DNA of 64,000 nt from Paenibacillus pabuli NBRC 13638 (GCF_001514495.1 NZ_BCNM01000001.1:62001-126000), one strand, 5' to 3'. Positions 1 through 9,855 are shown, counted from the first letter of the stretch. Program-made: numbers and translations. Notes: generated from the letters alone by a model not told the origin.

Positions 1-2
1 GT

Positions 3-3000
3 GTCGAATTGCCTGAATATATGATTCCTACGCATTTTATGCAATTGGATACCCTGCCTCTGACCGGCAATGGGAAACTGGATGTACGTGCACTTCCCGA
101 ACCGGATGCAAGCATGGGTGGAGAGACGGTCTATGAGGCCGCAAGAAACGAAGCGGAGATCTTGCTCGTTTCAATATGGGAAGAGGTGCTTGGCTTCAAG
201 CCAATCGGCATTAACCATCACTTCTTTGCTTCCGGTGGGGATTCCATCAAAGCCTTGCAAATTATATCCAGACTGTCCAGAGCTGGCAAAAAGCTGACCA
301 TGAAAGAACTATTTGCTAATCCACAGATCAAGTTGCTGGGGCGTTATGTTAGAGAAGATTCCCGTGTAGACCGGATGAAGCAGCGTATGAGGGGTCCGAT
401 TGATCTTACACCTATCCAGAAGTCTTATTTCTTGCAGCATCAACGTACAGGAATGAACCACTTTAATCAATCCCTGATGTTGTACCGGGAGAAGGGATTC
501 AATCCGGAGACAGTCCGGCAGGTTATGGAAGGGTTAATGATGCATCACGATGTCTTGCGGATGTCCTATCGTGAGGAACAAGGCAAGGTGGTGCAGACCC
601 ATCTTGATTATGAAGCAGGTCTTTTCCAACTGGATGTACAGGACATGATTGGTCTTGATGAGCAGGAATTGTTTATCAGGGTGCAGCAGGCAGCCTCCAA
701 CATACAGGAATCCATCGAAATTTTCGAGGGACCTCTGGTGCGAGCCGTCATTTTTAGAACCGATCAGGGAGATCATCTGCTCATTGTAATCCATCACATG
801 CTGATTGATGGGGTATCTTGGAAAATTCTGCTGGAAGATTTGGCCATAGGATATCAGCAGCTTCTGGAAGGACAAGATCTTTCTTTTTATCCGGTTACGG
901 ATTCTTACCCGTACTATGCCGCTTTCCTGAGCGAATATGCGAAGGGAGGTCGTCTCGCAAAGGAGCGTGCGTATTGGATCAAGGCGGATCAAGAAGAAGC
1001 CGGATTTCTTCCTAGGAATGAAGTTCATCTGAGTGAGTACCGATACGGAGACAATCGAATGAGCAGCGTATCGCTGGACCGAGAGAGGACTGCTCAACTT
1101 TTGCGAGAGACAAACCAGGCCTACTATACCGAAATTAATGACATTCTGCTGGCTGCTCTAGCTCTCTCCATCAAGGAATGTGCAGGAGCGAATAAAGTTA
1201 AGGTAACGATGGAAGGTCACGGTCGCGAGCTTATGGGAGACGAATTGGATATCAGTCGTACGGTTGGCTGGTTTACAAGTAAATATCCGGTATGTATCGA
1301 TCTCGGGAATGAGGAAGGGCTCGGTACAACCATCAAGGAGGTAAAAGAGCAGCTAAGAAGGGTTCCAGCCAAAGGAATTGGTTACGGAATATTGAAATAT
1401 ATGACTACTGAATTGCCAAAGTTGAAAGAGCAGACACCACTCCTGTTGTTTAATTATTTGGGACAAATGGATCAGGATATCAACAGCGGCCTGTTTCGTT
1501 CTTCCTGGTTATCAGCGGGCAATTCGGTTGGCGATGATGTCATTCGTGCCAATCCAATGGAAGTTATTGCATATGTGGCCGAAGGTCAATTGGAGATTAA
1601 CATCACCTATAACCACAAGTTGTTTGATGAATCCATTGTTGAGAACTTGGCGACAACCTACCAAAAAATGCTCCAGCTGGTCATTGAACATTGTGTGCAG
1701 CAGCAGCCCGAAAAAACGCCATCCGATTATGGAGATCCGTATGTAACGCTGCAAAATTTGAAAGTGATTACGCAAAAGTTCGGCCCAGAGCGAATTGAGA
1801 AAATATATCCTTTGGCTAACATGCAGCGCGGGATGCTGTACCATGCACTTGAGAATCGCGGAGACAGGGTTTATTTTGAGCAGCTGATCATGAACATCAG
1901 AGGTAATCTTGACATTGACCGGTTTCAAGAGAGTCTGAACCTGTTGATGCAGCGTCACGAAATGCTTCGTGCGTCCATTGAATACCAAGTTACAGAAGAG
2001 CCGCGGAATATTATTTGTCAAAACCGAGAAGCTGCTTTTGTATACCGGGATCTTCGAGGAGTGCCGGAACAGGACAGAGGTACTCATGTATTGTCAATTG
2101 CTAGGGAGGATAAAAGAAAAGGCTTTGATCTTGGCAAAGATACACTGGTTCGATTCGAACTGCTGCAGACCGATAAGGAGCAATACTCGTTAATCTGGAG
2201 TAACCATCATATCTTGCTTGATGGCTGGGCAAGAGGCATCATTCTTGCAGAGTTGGTTCAACTCTATGAATGCAAACGTACTGGGAAAAACATTCAGCTC
2301 CACGAGCCTGTACCTTACAGTGAATATGTGGAATGGTTGCAGGCGTTGAACAAGGATGAAGCCGTCTCGTACTGGAAGAATTATCTGGGCGGATATGAGA
2401 ACAAGGTTCAGCTGCCTGCAGGAACTTCTCGTTCATTGAACGAGGGGGCCACTCCACAGGAGCATCAATTCCGCATTTCCAGACAGCTCACGAAACAAAT
2501 GAATGATCTTGCCAACCGAAACCATGTCACATTTTATACGGTTATGCAGTGTGTCTGGGGAATCATGCTTGCCAAGTACAACGATACTTCGGATGTCGTA
2601 TTTGGAACGGTGGTATCCGGGAGAGAAGCGCAAGTAAGAGGGATCGAAAACATGGTTGGTTTATTTATCAACACCATTCCTGCACGGATTCAATGGGATG
2701 AGGGACATACCTTCAAACAACTGATTGGAGATATGCAGGCCTTATCCATTGAAGGAAGTCAGCATCACCATCTGGGTCTGGCTGAAATTGCATCTTTGAG
2801 CAGTCTGAAAAGAGATTTGATCGATCATATCATGGTTTTTGAAAATTACTCGGTGGATTCAAGTCTTGTGGAACAGGGCACGAATGATATTGGGTTTGTC
2901 ATTGAGGACGTCCATAGTCAGGAACAGACGAATTATGGATTCAATCTGATTGCAATACCTGGTGAAGAGCTAGTAATCAAGTTTGCTTATGATTCGGGCA

Positions 3001-5612
3001 AATATGATGAAGCTCTGATGAAAGTCATGGAAGACCATATGCTTACGTTGTTGAAACAAATCGTGACAGATGAAAACATGCGGGTCGATGACATACAAAT
3101 CATGACGAAACAAGAGCAGGTTACCCTGTTGCATCAGTACAACGATACGGCATCAGTCTATCCAAAGAGCAAGACGATGCATCAGTTGGTCAGTGAACAG
3201 GCCGCCAAAACCCCTGAACATATTGCCGTAGCGTTGGGCGATGATGTGCTGACTTACAGGCAGCTCGACATAAAATCGAATCAATTGGCAAGACATTTAA
3301 AGGCTATCCATGTTGGTCCAGGTTCCATGGTAGGCATTATGGTTGAGCGCTCACCCGAGATGATTGTTGGCATTCTCGCAATTATGAAGGCAGGCGGAGC
3401 ATATGTGCCCATTGACCCGGAATATCCCGCAGAGCGGATTGCATTGATTCTGGAGGATAGCGGTTCACCGATCCTATTGGAAATGGGAGAAGGCCATACC
3501 GGGCCAGGCAGAACATCCGTGGCCATTGATGGAGATTATAGCCATTATTCAGCAGAACCACTGGAGCAGCAAGCTGGGCCGGAGGATGTAGCGTATATGA
3601 TCTACACCTCAGGATCGACCGGGAAGCCAAAAGGCACAATGATTCCGCACAGCGGTCTGATCAATTATATTTTCTGGGCGAAGGACGTTTATTTACAGAA
3701 TCAGGAGCTTGATTTTGCCCTGTACTCCTCCTTTGCGTTTGATTTGACGATCACTTCGATCTTTACACCATTGGTTACTGGAAATAAAATAGTGGTATAT
3801 CCAACCAGTGGAGATGAACCGGTGATCCTGAATGTATTCAGGGATCGGCAAGCAGGCGTAGTTAAATTGACACCATCACATCTGAATCTGATTAAGGATA
3901 TGGACAATACCCGATCCAGTATCAAGTGCCTGATTGTAGGTGGTGAGGACCTGAAATCGGAATTGGCTCGGGAAGTGTACGAAAGTTTTGGAGGCAAGGT
4001 TCAGATCTTTAATGAATATGGGCCAACGGAAACGGTTGTAGGCTGCATGATCCATCCGTACAATCCCGAGACGGACACGAGAATCTCAGTACCTATTGGG
4101 AAACCTGCTGCAAATGTGCAGTTATATGTGCTGAATCAACATCAGCAACTGCTTCCGGCTGGTTCACCAGGGGAACTTTACATTGGAGGGGATGGAGTAT
4201 CCCGAGGATACTTCGGACGTCCGGAACTAACGATGCAGAAGTTTGTACCCAATCCGTTCAAAGAAGGGACTACCTTATACCGGACAGGTGATCTGGTGCA
4301 ATGGCTGCCAAACGGCGACATGGAATTCCTCGGACGAATCGACCATCAGGTGAAAATTAGGGGATATCGCATTGAGCCGGGAGAAATTGAGTATCGTTTG
4401 CTGCAACAACCGGAGGTTAAAGATGTCATTGTGACCCCGCGGAAAGATGATGCTCAGCAGAGCTATCTCTGTGCGTACATCGTGCCTGCGGACCCGAGTA
4501 GAGCGATGGACATCGTTCAACTAAAACAGGGCTTGCATGACGAGCTTCCCGCATATATGATCCCTGCATTCTTCATTGTGGTGGATCAGCTCCCGTTGAC
4601 AGTGAACGGGAAAGTGGACTTGAAGGCATTGCCTGAGCCAGAGGGCAGTGTGACAGCTCAGCAAGCCTACACACCACCTGAAACGGAACTGGAACGCCAC
4701 ATGGCAAATATCTGGGAGGACATTCTTCCCGTAAAGCCAATCAGTATACACGCAAATCTGTTTGAGATGGGTGCAAATTCGTTAAATGTGATGTCTTTTG
4801 TATCCCGTTTGTACAGTCTGCTGAATTTTAGAATTCCGTTTAAAGATATTTTTGAGAAACCAACCATTGCTGATCTGGCGAACTTTGTTGAGAAAGCCAA
4901 AGATCTCTTGGAGGACTACACCGAAGATTGCATGCAGCTAACCCGGACAAGCGAGAAAAATCGGATGGTTTTCTGTTTTCCTCCCGCTGCTTCGATGGGT
5001 ATTGCCTACATGACACTTGCTCAGCATCTGGACTCGTTCGGAGTTTACAGCTTTAATTTCATTACTTCAGAAGATCGGATTGCTCGGTACGCCCAAATGA
5101 TGATTGATGTTCAAAAGGAGGGTCCGTTCACGCTAATGGGTTATTCCTCGGGTGGAGTACTGGCCTTCGATGTCGCCAAGGAGCTTAACCGCAGAGGATA
5201 TGAAGTGCGTGACCTGATTATACTGGACTCAAAATACCGAATAGAAGTGGAAGAACATCGTCTGACTGAAGAACAGATCAGGCAGGAGATTCAGCAAAAG
5301 TTCAACATGAGTCAATATCAAGACCTTGAGAAATTGGCTAATGACTATTTGCTGGAGCTGATTACAAAGTCTTACCTGTATGTTCATGAAGCCATAACCT
5401 TTGGTACGATTGATGGTAACATCAGTTATGTGACTTCAGGGCTTTCCGATGCCAATGCTTCAATTGCATTGTGGGCCCAATCCACCACAGGACAATTCCG
5501 AGAAGTGAAAGGTTACGGCAAACATATGGAGATGATCGACAAAAACTATCCGGAAATTGTGAAACAGAATGCAACGCTCATCAACGAACTCCTGCTGACA
5601 AGTACTAAATAA
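3..5612 (+). CDS. Nonribosomal peptide synthetase, C-terminal part (A-tail/PCP-E-C-A-PCP-TE), 5' truncated; BacC-like
   Basis: The frame is open from base 3, and its first residues are the end of an adenylation domain, so the gene starts upstream. Counting from the TTG at 9, the domains are: A-domain tail (1-30, NGK motif), carrier protein (GGDS Ser near 79), epimerization domain (about 128-560, HHMLIDG at 262 and the SRTVGWFTS signature), condensation domain (from about 597, HHILLDGW at 733), adenylation domain (core YTSGSTGKPKG near 1199), second carrier (GANSL near 1588) and thioesterase (GYSSGG with Ser 1713, GKHMEM His near 1838). Aligning the specificity pocket to GrsA gives DLTKIGEVGK, which is known for asparagine. 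The product should therefore end in a D-residue followed by Asn and be released by the thioesterase. This layout and the downstream bcrA homologue suggest a bacitracin-type synthetase; the peptide identity is inference. Confidence 0.95.
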   Translation, partial: VELPEYMIPTHFMQLDTLPLTGNGKLDVRALPEPDASMGGETVYEAARNEAEILLVSIWEEVLGFKPIGINHHFFASGGDSIKALQIISRLSRAGKKLTMKELFANPQIKLLGRYVREDSRVDRMKQRMRGPIDLTPIQKSYFLQHQRTGMNHFNQSLMLYREKGFNPETVRQVMEGLMMHHDVLRMSYREEQGKVVQTHLDYEAGLFQLDVQDMIGLDEQELFIRVQQAASNIQESIEIFEGPLVRAVIFRTDQGDHLLIVIHHMLIDGVSWKILLEDLAIGYQQLLEGQDLSFYPVTDSYPYYAAFLSEYAKGGRLAKERAYWIKADQEEAGFLPRNEVHLSEYRYGDNRMSSVSLDRERTAQLLRETNQAYYTEINDILLAALALSIKECAGANKVKVTMEGHGRELMGDELDISRTVGWFTSKYPVCIDLGNEEGLGTTIKEVKEQLRRVPAKGIGYGILKYMTTELPKLKEQTPLLLFNYLGQMDQDINSGLFRSSWLSAGNSVGDDVIRANPMEVIAYVAEGQLEINITYNHKLFDESIVENLATTYQKMLQLVIEHCVQQQPEKTPSDYGDPYVTLQNLKVITQKFGPERIEKIYPLANMQRGMLYHALENRGDRVYFEQLIMNIRGNLDIDRFQESLNLLMQRHEMLRASIEYQVTEEPRNIICQNREAAFVYRDLRGVPEQDRGTHVLSIAREDKRKGFDLGKDTLVRFELLQTDKEQYSLIWSNHHILLDGWARGIILAELVQLYECKRTGKNIQLHEPVPYSEYVEWLQALNKDEAVSYWKNYLGGYENKVQLPAGTSRSLNEGATPQEHQFRISRQLTKQMNDLANRNHVTFYTVMQCVWGIMLAKYNDTSDVVFGTVVSGREAQVRGIENMVGLFINTIPARIQWDEGHTFKQLIGDMQALSIEGSQHHHLGLAEIASLSSLKRDLIDHIMVFENYSVDSSLVEQGTNDIGFVIEDVHSQEQTNYGFNLIAIPGEELVIKFAYDSGKYDEALMKVMEDHMLTLLKQIVTDENMRVDDIQIMTKQEQVTLLHQYNDTASVYPKSKTMHQLVSEQAAKTPEHIAVALGDDVLTYRQLDIKSNQLARHLKAIHVGPGSMVGIMVERSPEMIVGILAIMKAGGAYVPIDPEYPAERIALILEDSGSPILLEMGEGHTGPGRTSVAIDGDYSHYSAEPLEQQAGPEDVAYMIYTSGSTGKPKGTMIPHSGLINYIFWAKDVYLQNQELDFALYSSFAFDLTITSIFTPLVTGNKIVVYPTSGDEPVILNVFRDRQAGVVKLTPSHLNLIKDMDNTRSSIKCLIVGGEDLKSELAREVYESFGGKVQIFNEYGPTETVVGCMIHPYNPETDTRISVPIGKPAANVQLYVLNQHQQLLPAGSPGELYIGGDGVSRGYFGRPELTMQKFVPNPFKEGTTLYRTGDLVQWLPNGDMEFLGRIDHQVKIRGYRIEPGEIEYRLLQQPEVKDVIVTPRKDDAQQSYLCAYIVPADPSRAMDIVQLKQGLHDELPAYMIPAFFIVVDQLPLTVNGKVDLKALPEPEGSVTAQQAYTPPETELERHMANIWEDILPVKPISIHANLFEMGANSLNVMSFVSRLYSLLNFRIPFKDIFEKPTIADLANFVEKAKDLLEDYTEDCMQLTRTSEKNRMVFCFPPAASMGIAYMTLAQHLDSFGVYSFNFITSEDRIARYAQMMIDVQKEGPFTLMGYSSGGVLAFDVAKELNRRGYEVRDLIILDSKYRIEVEEHRLTEEQIRQEIQQKFNMSQYQDLEKLANDYLLELITKSYLYVHEAITFGTIDGNISYVTSGLSDANASIALWAQSTTGQFREVKGYGKHMEMIDKNYPEIVKQNATLINELLLTSTK

Positions 5613-5618
5613 CATTTC

Positions 5619-5660
5619 AAGGTTGGCGTTTCGTGAGTCAGAAACGCCAACCTTTTTTTT
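5619..5660 (+). terminator. Rho-independent terminator after the NRPS gene
   Basis: A 14-bp perfect stem (AAGGTTGGCGTTTC and its complement, 8-nt loop) is followed by eight T. It ends the synthetase transcript, so the regulator genes downstream need their own promoter. Confidence 0.92.
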
Positions 5661-5802
5661 ACACATGAGCATTTTGCATAAATCCAAAGAGCGTCTTTCA
5701 ATCACCAAGATTTAGATCGAAATGCTTCTATTCGTCTAGATCTTATACACGGTAGCGAGTTGAATCGAATTATGCAAAATGCTGACAGGAAAGAAGGTTG
5801 AA

Positions 5803-6513
5803 ATGATGCAAAATATTCGTGTACTTATTGCGGATGACGATAAGGAGATTCGAGACCTGATCCGAAAATATTTGGAGCGGGAGATGTATATCGTAGACAC
5901 TGCCGCAGATGGGGAACAAGCGCTGCAGCTGTTTCAACAGCACAAATATAATATGGTCATTCTTGACCTGATGATGCCTCAAATGGATGGTATGGAAGCT
6001 TGTCGAAGAATTCGCAGCACCAGCAACGTCCCCATCATGATGGTGACTGCCAAAGATCACGAAACAGACAAAATTATAGGTCTTGGCATTGGTGCGGATG
6101 ATTATATTACCAAACCATTTAGCATTCATGAGCTGGTTGCGAGAATTAAGGCGCTTATGCGCAGATTTATGGTTCTTGGTACTGAGGTCCCTGACCACAG
6201 TGAGTTTATTCGCTTCAAAGGATTGATGATGAATTTGAAAACATACACGGTTGATGTTCAAGGCAAAGAGATTGATTTGACAGGCAAAGAGACGGAATTG
6301 CTCAAATTTATGATGTCCAATCCTGGTCAGGTATTCACCAAAGCCCAATTATTCAGAAATGTATGGGATAACGGGTATTTGGATGATGACAATACCATTA
6401 TGGTACATATTCGAAAGCTGCGAATGAAGATTGAATCCGATCCTTCGAATCCGCAATTTATAAAAACCGTCTGGGGTATCGGTTATAAATTTGTAGGTGA
6501 ACGGGATGAATAG
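5803..6513 (+). CDS. OmpR-family response regulator (BacR-like)
   Basis: This is a 236-residue response regulator with an N-terminal receiver domain (acidic cluster ADDD at 10-13, phospho-acceptor Asp 55 in VILDLMMP, conserved Lys in the TKPF motif) and a C-terminal winged-helix DNA-binding domain. The start at 5803 is preferred over an upstream in-frame ATG at 5779, because AGGAAAGAAGG lies at 5787-5797, just before it. The stop overlaps the start of the next gene (ATGAATAG), so regulator and kinase are translationally coupled. Position between an NRPS with a bacitracin-like end and a BcrA homologue matches BacR of Bacillus licheniformis; regulation of the exporter is inferred from that order. 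Confidence 0.9.
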   Translation: MMQNIRVLIADDDKEIRDLIRKYLEREMYIVDTAADGEQALQLFQQHKYNMVILDLMMPQMDGMEACRRIRSTSNVPIMMVTAKDHETDKIIGLGIGADDYITKPFSIHELVARIKALMRRFMVLGTEVPDHSEFIRFKGLMMNLKTYTVDVQGKEIDLTGKETELLKFMMSNPGQVFTKAQLFRNVWDNGYLDDDNTIMVHIRKLRMKIESDPSNPQFIKTVWGIGYKFVGERDE

Positions 6514-7546
6514 AGATGCCGTCTTGATGTTATCCGGTCTACAGTTGATTATCGGAGCTGGGGCACTTGCCCTGGAATACTACACTAGCTTGTCGCATGG
6601 TTCACGAATGTGGTTGTTTGCAGCGTTCGTTTTCACCAGCATCTTGGTACTCGTTAATCAATATCAGATTCGAAGCAAGCAGAAATCGATTGCTTCTGAA
6701 CTGCATCGGGCGGTCAATGGAGAAGGGAAAAGAAGAATGTTAAGCAAAGGGAATGTACTGCTGGATGAGATCGTTTTTGCAGCGAATGACCTGATGGAGC
6801 AGCTTGAAAACGTAAAGATCGATGCCCAGCGTTCCCAGGCAGCGAGAAAAAGTTTGCTTTCCAGTATTTCTCATGATATTCGTACACCGCTGACTTCGAT
6901 GATTGGTTATGTGGATGCGCTCAAGGATGATATTGCTTCAACAGAAGAAGAGAGAAGCGATTATATGGATATTTTATCGAGAAAGTCCAAGGACTTGAAA
7001 AAAATGATAGATGAGATGTTCACCATGGCCAAACTGGATGCAGACGAGATGCCCATGCAGGCTGAGCCGTTGGATCTGGCCGAATTGACCAGGGAGATTT
7101 TGATTGAATTTATGCCAAGTCTTAAAAAAGCAGAGATGGATCTGAACATTCAACTTCCCGATTACTCTTGTTTCGTGATGGCAGATCGGCTAAGTATCCA
7201 TCGCTTAATCAGTAATCTGATTCAAAATTCCATCCAGTATGGGCATGAAGGGGGCGTTCTGGGTATTGAAATGGCACGTTGTCATAACAATTTTCAATTA
7301 ACCGTATGGGATCAGGGCCCAGGGATATCGGAAAATGAGCTTAATCTGGTGTTTGAACGAATGTATCGCAGTGACCATTCACGTAGTCCTGTCCTTGGGG
7401 CAAGTGGACTTGGGCTTTCCATTGCCCGAACACTGGCCGAGAAAAACGAGGGACATTTGCAGGCAGAGAGCATACCAGGGGTGAAAACATCCTTTATATT
7501 CACGATCCCCGAGTATACACGGGTGTCACTGTCACAACACAATTAA
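6506..7546 (+). CDS. Sensor histidine kinase (BacS-like)
   Basis: This 346-residue membrane kinase has two transmembrane helices near 7-24 and 35-52 separated by only about 10 residues, then a DHp domain with the phospho-acceptor His 123 in SISHDIRTPLT and a HATPase domain (NLIQNSIQYG, DQGPGI, GASGLGLSI). The near absence of an extracellular sensor domain is typical of kinases that sense within the membrane or through a transporter. The ATG at 6506 is chosen because AGGTG sits 6 nt upstream; a GTG at 6497 is possible. It overlaps the response-regulator gene by 8 nt. Likely partner of the exporter that follows. Confidence 0.9.
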   Translation: MNRDAVLMLSGLQLIIGAGALALEYYTSLSHGSRMWLFAAFVFTSILVLVNQYQIRSKQKSIASELHRAVNGEGKRRMLSKGNVLLDEIVFAANDLMEQLENVKIDAQRSQAARKSLLSSISHDIRTPLTSMIGYVDALKDDIASTEEERSDYMDILSRKSKDLKKMIDEMFTMAKLDADEMPMQAEPLDLAELTREILIEFMPSLKKAEMDLNIQLPDYSCFVMADRLSIHRLISNLIQNSIQYGHEGGVLGIEMARCHNNFQLTVWDQGPGISENELNLVFERMYRSDHSRSPVLGASGLGLSIARTLAEKNEGHLQAESIPGVKTSFIFTIPEYTRVSLSQHN

Positions 7547-7632
7547 GAGATAGTTAAGATTTGGATAAGCGCTATTTAAAATCTGAAACCTAGAATGAAA
7601 TTATCAGTTCTTGGAAGGAAGGTGCGCTGGAC

Positions 7633-8550
7633 GTGAGTGTAATTATCAAAACAACGAATCTTACCAAACAATACGGGACTCAAAAATCAGTCAATTCACT
7701 GAATATGACTGTTCACCAAGGTGGGATATACGGCTTTCTTGGACGCAACGGTGCAGGGAAAACAACGACGATCCGTATGCTTCTTGGTCTAATCAAACCA
7801 ACACATGGCGAGATTGAGATATTTGGAGAGAACCTGTTTACCAATCAAAAAGAAATATTAAGAAGAACCGGCTCGATCGTGGAAGTACCCGGATTTTATG
7901 AGAATCTGACTGCCCGCGAGAATTTATCCATCAACGCTCGAATCATGGGGATATACAAAAAGAATGCAATTGAGGACTCGCTTGAAATCGTAGGTTTGCA
8001 AAATGAAACCAAAAAGTTGGTTGGCAAATATTCTTTGGGAATGAAACAAAGGTTAGGCATTGCCCGAGCCCTGCTGCACTATCCTGAATTGCTCATTCTC
8101 GATGAACCTACCAATGGACTTGATCCGATTGGGATCAAGGAAATTCGCAGGCTGATCAAAAATCTGGCCGCGGAGAGGAATATTACCATTTTGATCTCAA
8201 GCCACATTTTGTCGGAAATAGAACAGCTGGTTGATTACATGGGCATTATTCACGAAGGGAATCTGCTGGAGGAAATTTCATTTGAGCAGCTTCGTAAAAG
8301 GAACCGCAAATACACCGAATTTCAAGTTTCAGATGATAATAAGGCCACGGTAATTCTCGACGGTTTGGATCAGGCTGAATATGAAGTTCATGATGAACGC
8401 AACATCCGGGTTTATTCCCACCTTGGACAACAAGGGAAGCTGAACAGGCTCTTTATGGAGAATGACATCGATGTAACCAAAATTATGGTGAGTGAGGATC
8501 GGTTGGAAGACTATTTCACCAAGCTGGTTGGAGGTGGAACCATTGGTTAA
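7633..8550 (+). CDS. bcrA: Bacitracin-type ABC exporter, ATP-binding protein BcrA
   Basis: This 305-residue ATPase starts at GTG after GGAAGGAAGG. It has Walker A GRNGAGKTT (37-45), signature SLGMKQR, Walker B LLILDEPTNG and the switch His in SSHILSEIEQL. Its sequence, including the C-terminal stretch YSHLGQQGKLN and the GGGTIG end, resembles the B. licheniformis bacitracin exporter ATPase along its whole length as far as I can recall it. Together with the next gene it should form an ABC-2 exporter giving self-resistance. An 86-nt gap separates it from the kinase gene, enough for a separate inducible promoter, though I cannot place one with confidence. Confidence 0.92.
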   Translation: MSVIIKTTNLTKQYGTQKSVNSLNMTVHQGGIYGFLGRNGAGKTTTIRMLLGLIKPTHGEIEIFGENLFTNQKEILRRTGSIVEVPGFYENLTARENLSINARIMGIYKKNAIEDSLEIVGLQNETKKLVGKYSLGMKQRLGIARALLHYPELLILDEPTNGLDPIGIKEIRRLIKNLAAERNITILISSHILSEIEQLVDYMGIIHEGNLLEEISFEQLRKRNRKYTEFQVSDDNKATVILDGLDQAEYEVHDERNIRVYSHLGQQGKLNRLFMENDIDVTKIMVSEDRLEDYFTKLVGGGTIG

Positions 8551-9280
8551 TCTGCTTTACAGTGAACTTCTAAAACTGAAACGATCAAAAATGTTTCTGC
8601 TTAGTATCATCGGCGCGGCTGTTGCCCCTTTGATGGTTGCTGCCGCCATGTTTGTGCAAATGAAAACAAAGGAGCCATACCTTGTGGCACAATTCAGTGT
8701 GCTTATGTCCAACACAAGCATATATGCTGTATTGGTCATTGGGGTTCCGTTGTATGGGGTTATTACCGCTTACCTGTATAACAGGGAATATGCAGAGGAT
8801 ACAATGAAGAATCTGCTGACCATTCCCGTTTCCAGGGTCGCTCTGCTGATGTCCAAATGGATTATGCTGCTGGGATGGATTATGCTGCTTACATTATCCG
8901 CTTGGGCGCTGGCGATCATTTTTGGTTCGCTGGGTCAATTTGCAGGTCTTACTCCACAGTTCGTGCTCAACTCGCTCAGCAACTATGTAGTGGCAGGTCT
9001 TTTATTGTTTCTGCTGTCGACCCCAATCATTCTGATTACGCTCGTATTAAAAAGTTTTGTTCCGGCGATTATCGTAACCATTATTATTACATTGGTGAAT
9101 GTAATGCTCGCTACAAGTGAACATCGCGGATTATTTCCATGGACCGCAGCACTGGATATTGCCAATGGAACACTGGAAGCCAAATATCCGCCAGAGTATT
9201 CATATATTTCGATCGCTGCTACGTCCATCATCTGTCTTGGACTGGCCATCGGTTATTTCAAGAAAATAGATATCCATTAA
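8543..9280 (+). CDS. bcrB: ABC-2 type permease (BcrB-like)
   Basis: This is a 245-residue membrane protein with six predicted hydrophobic segments (for example around 17-38, 52-75, 105-130, 145-170, 175-195 and 220-238). The start is taken at TTG 8543, which follows GGAGGTGG by 5 nt and overlaps the ATPase stop by 8 nt. It is the membrane partner of the preceding BcrA-like ATPase. No bcrC-type undecaprenyl pyrophosphate phosphatase gene follows; a terminator comes directly after. The family assignment rests mainly on the partner gene, because ABC-2 permeases are poorly conserved. Confidence 0.85.
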   Translation: MVNLLYSELLKLKRSKMFLLSIIGAAVAPLMVAAAMFVQMKTKEPYLVAQFSVLMSNTSIYAVLVIGVPLYGVITAYLYNREYAEDTMKNLLTIPVSRVALLMSKWIMLLGWIMLLTLSAWALAIIFGSLGQFAGLTPQFVLNSLSNYVVAGLLLFLLSTPIILITLVLKSFVPAIIVTIIITLVNVMLATSEHRGLFPWTAALDIANGTLEAKYPPEYSYISIAATSIICLGLAIGYFKKIDIH

Positions 9281-9310
9281 TAAAAAAAGAAGTTATACCA
9301 AATCGTTATA

Positions 9311-9371
9311 ATCCCCTATCCGTAAACAGAGTGATGAGTTCACCATCCTGTTTACGGATAGGGGATTTTTC
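9311..9371 (+). terminator. Rho-independent terminator closing the exporter operon
   Basis: Arms of 19 bp (9311-9329 and 9348-9366, core CCCCTATCCGTAAACAG) pair perfectly and are followed by a T-run. This marks the end of the bacRS-bcrAB-like unit. Confidence 0.9.
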
Positions 9372-9498
9372 GGATAATACATATCAGCTACATTTAATTA
9401 ATGAATCAAGCCCTTGCAGAATATTCAGGAAGCACTTCGTTATCCATTGAAAGTAACAACGAAGATCACGTAAATCATATATGTGTTGGATCATTTTT

Positions 9499-9526
9499 TT
9501 GCTCAGGCTCTCCGATCTGCTATGAT
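9499..9526 (+). promoter_or_regulatory. Candidate promoter for the 97-residue hypothetical gene
   Basis: TTGCTC at 9499 and TATGAT at 9521 are separated by 16 bp and lie 36 bp upstream of the start codon, a plausible sigma-A promoter. Confidence 0.45.
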
Positions 9527-9561
9527 GGAACAAATAATCATGGCTAGAACGGAGGGAGATC

Positions 9562-9855
9562 ATGAACTGCATTGCTGTATTGCCTTATTACAAAGTACAG
9601 AGAGAAGTAACGGGTCTCGCACAGGAAGTACTGCAGAGTGATCGGTCCATGATACTCTACTCGGACAAGATTGTAACAAAATACCGCGAGTTTAATATTA
9701 CGGAAGTGTTCGACATGTCCTTTCGGAGAATGGGAAATGAAGGTGGTTTTTTCTATCTACATACCAGCACCGGAGTCTATCCTTATATGGTTAACATAGA
9801 TCCCAAACCTTTTATCCAAAGTTTCAGAGCAATGACGACTCAAAAATTAACTTAA
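9562..9855 (+). CDS. Small conserved-looking protein of unknown function (97 aa)
   Basis: An ATG preceded by a strong GGAGGGAGA site opens a 97-residue soluble protein. It has no transmembrane segment or signal peptide. The C-terminal part (FFYLHTSTGVYPYMV, then DPKPFIQSFR) looks like a small beta-rich fold with a final helix. I do not recognise the family. It lies between the exporter terminator and the deaminase gene, with its own candidate promoter, and may be cotranscribed with the deaminase 80 bp downstream. Confidence 0.7.
   Translation: MNCIAVLPYYKVQREVTGLAQEVLQSDRSMILYSDKIVTKYREFNITEVFDMSFRRMGNEGGFFYLHTSTGVYPYMVNIDPKPFIQSFRAMTTQKLT

Noticed and set aside
9..11. TTG at base 9 as true start of the NRPS gene
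   Set aside because: Sequence upstream in the same frame (VE) and downstream is the middle of an adenylation domain, so the gene is cut by the window edge.
5770..6348. 192-codon minus-strand frame opposite the first response regulator
   Set aside because: Shadow of a conserved receiver-domain gene; no ribosome site or recognisable protein.
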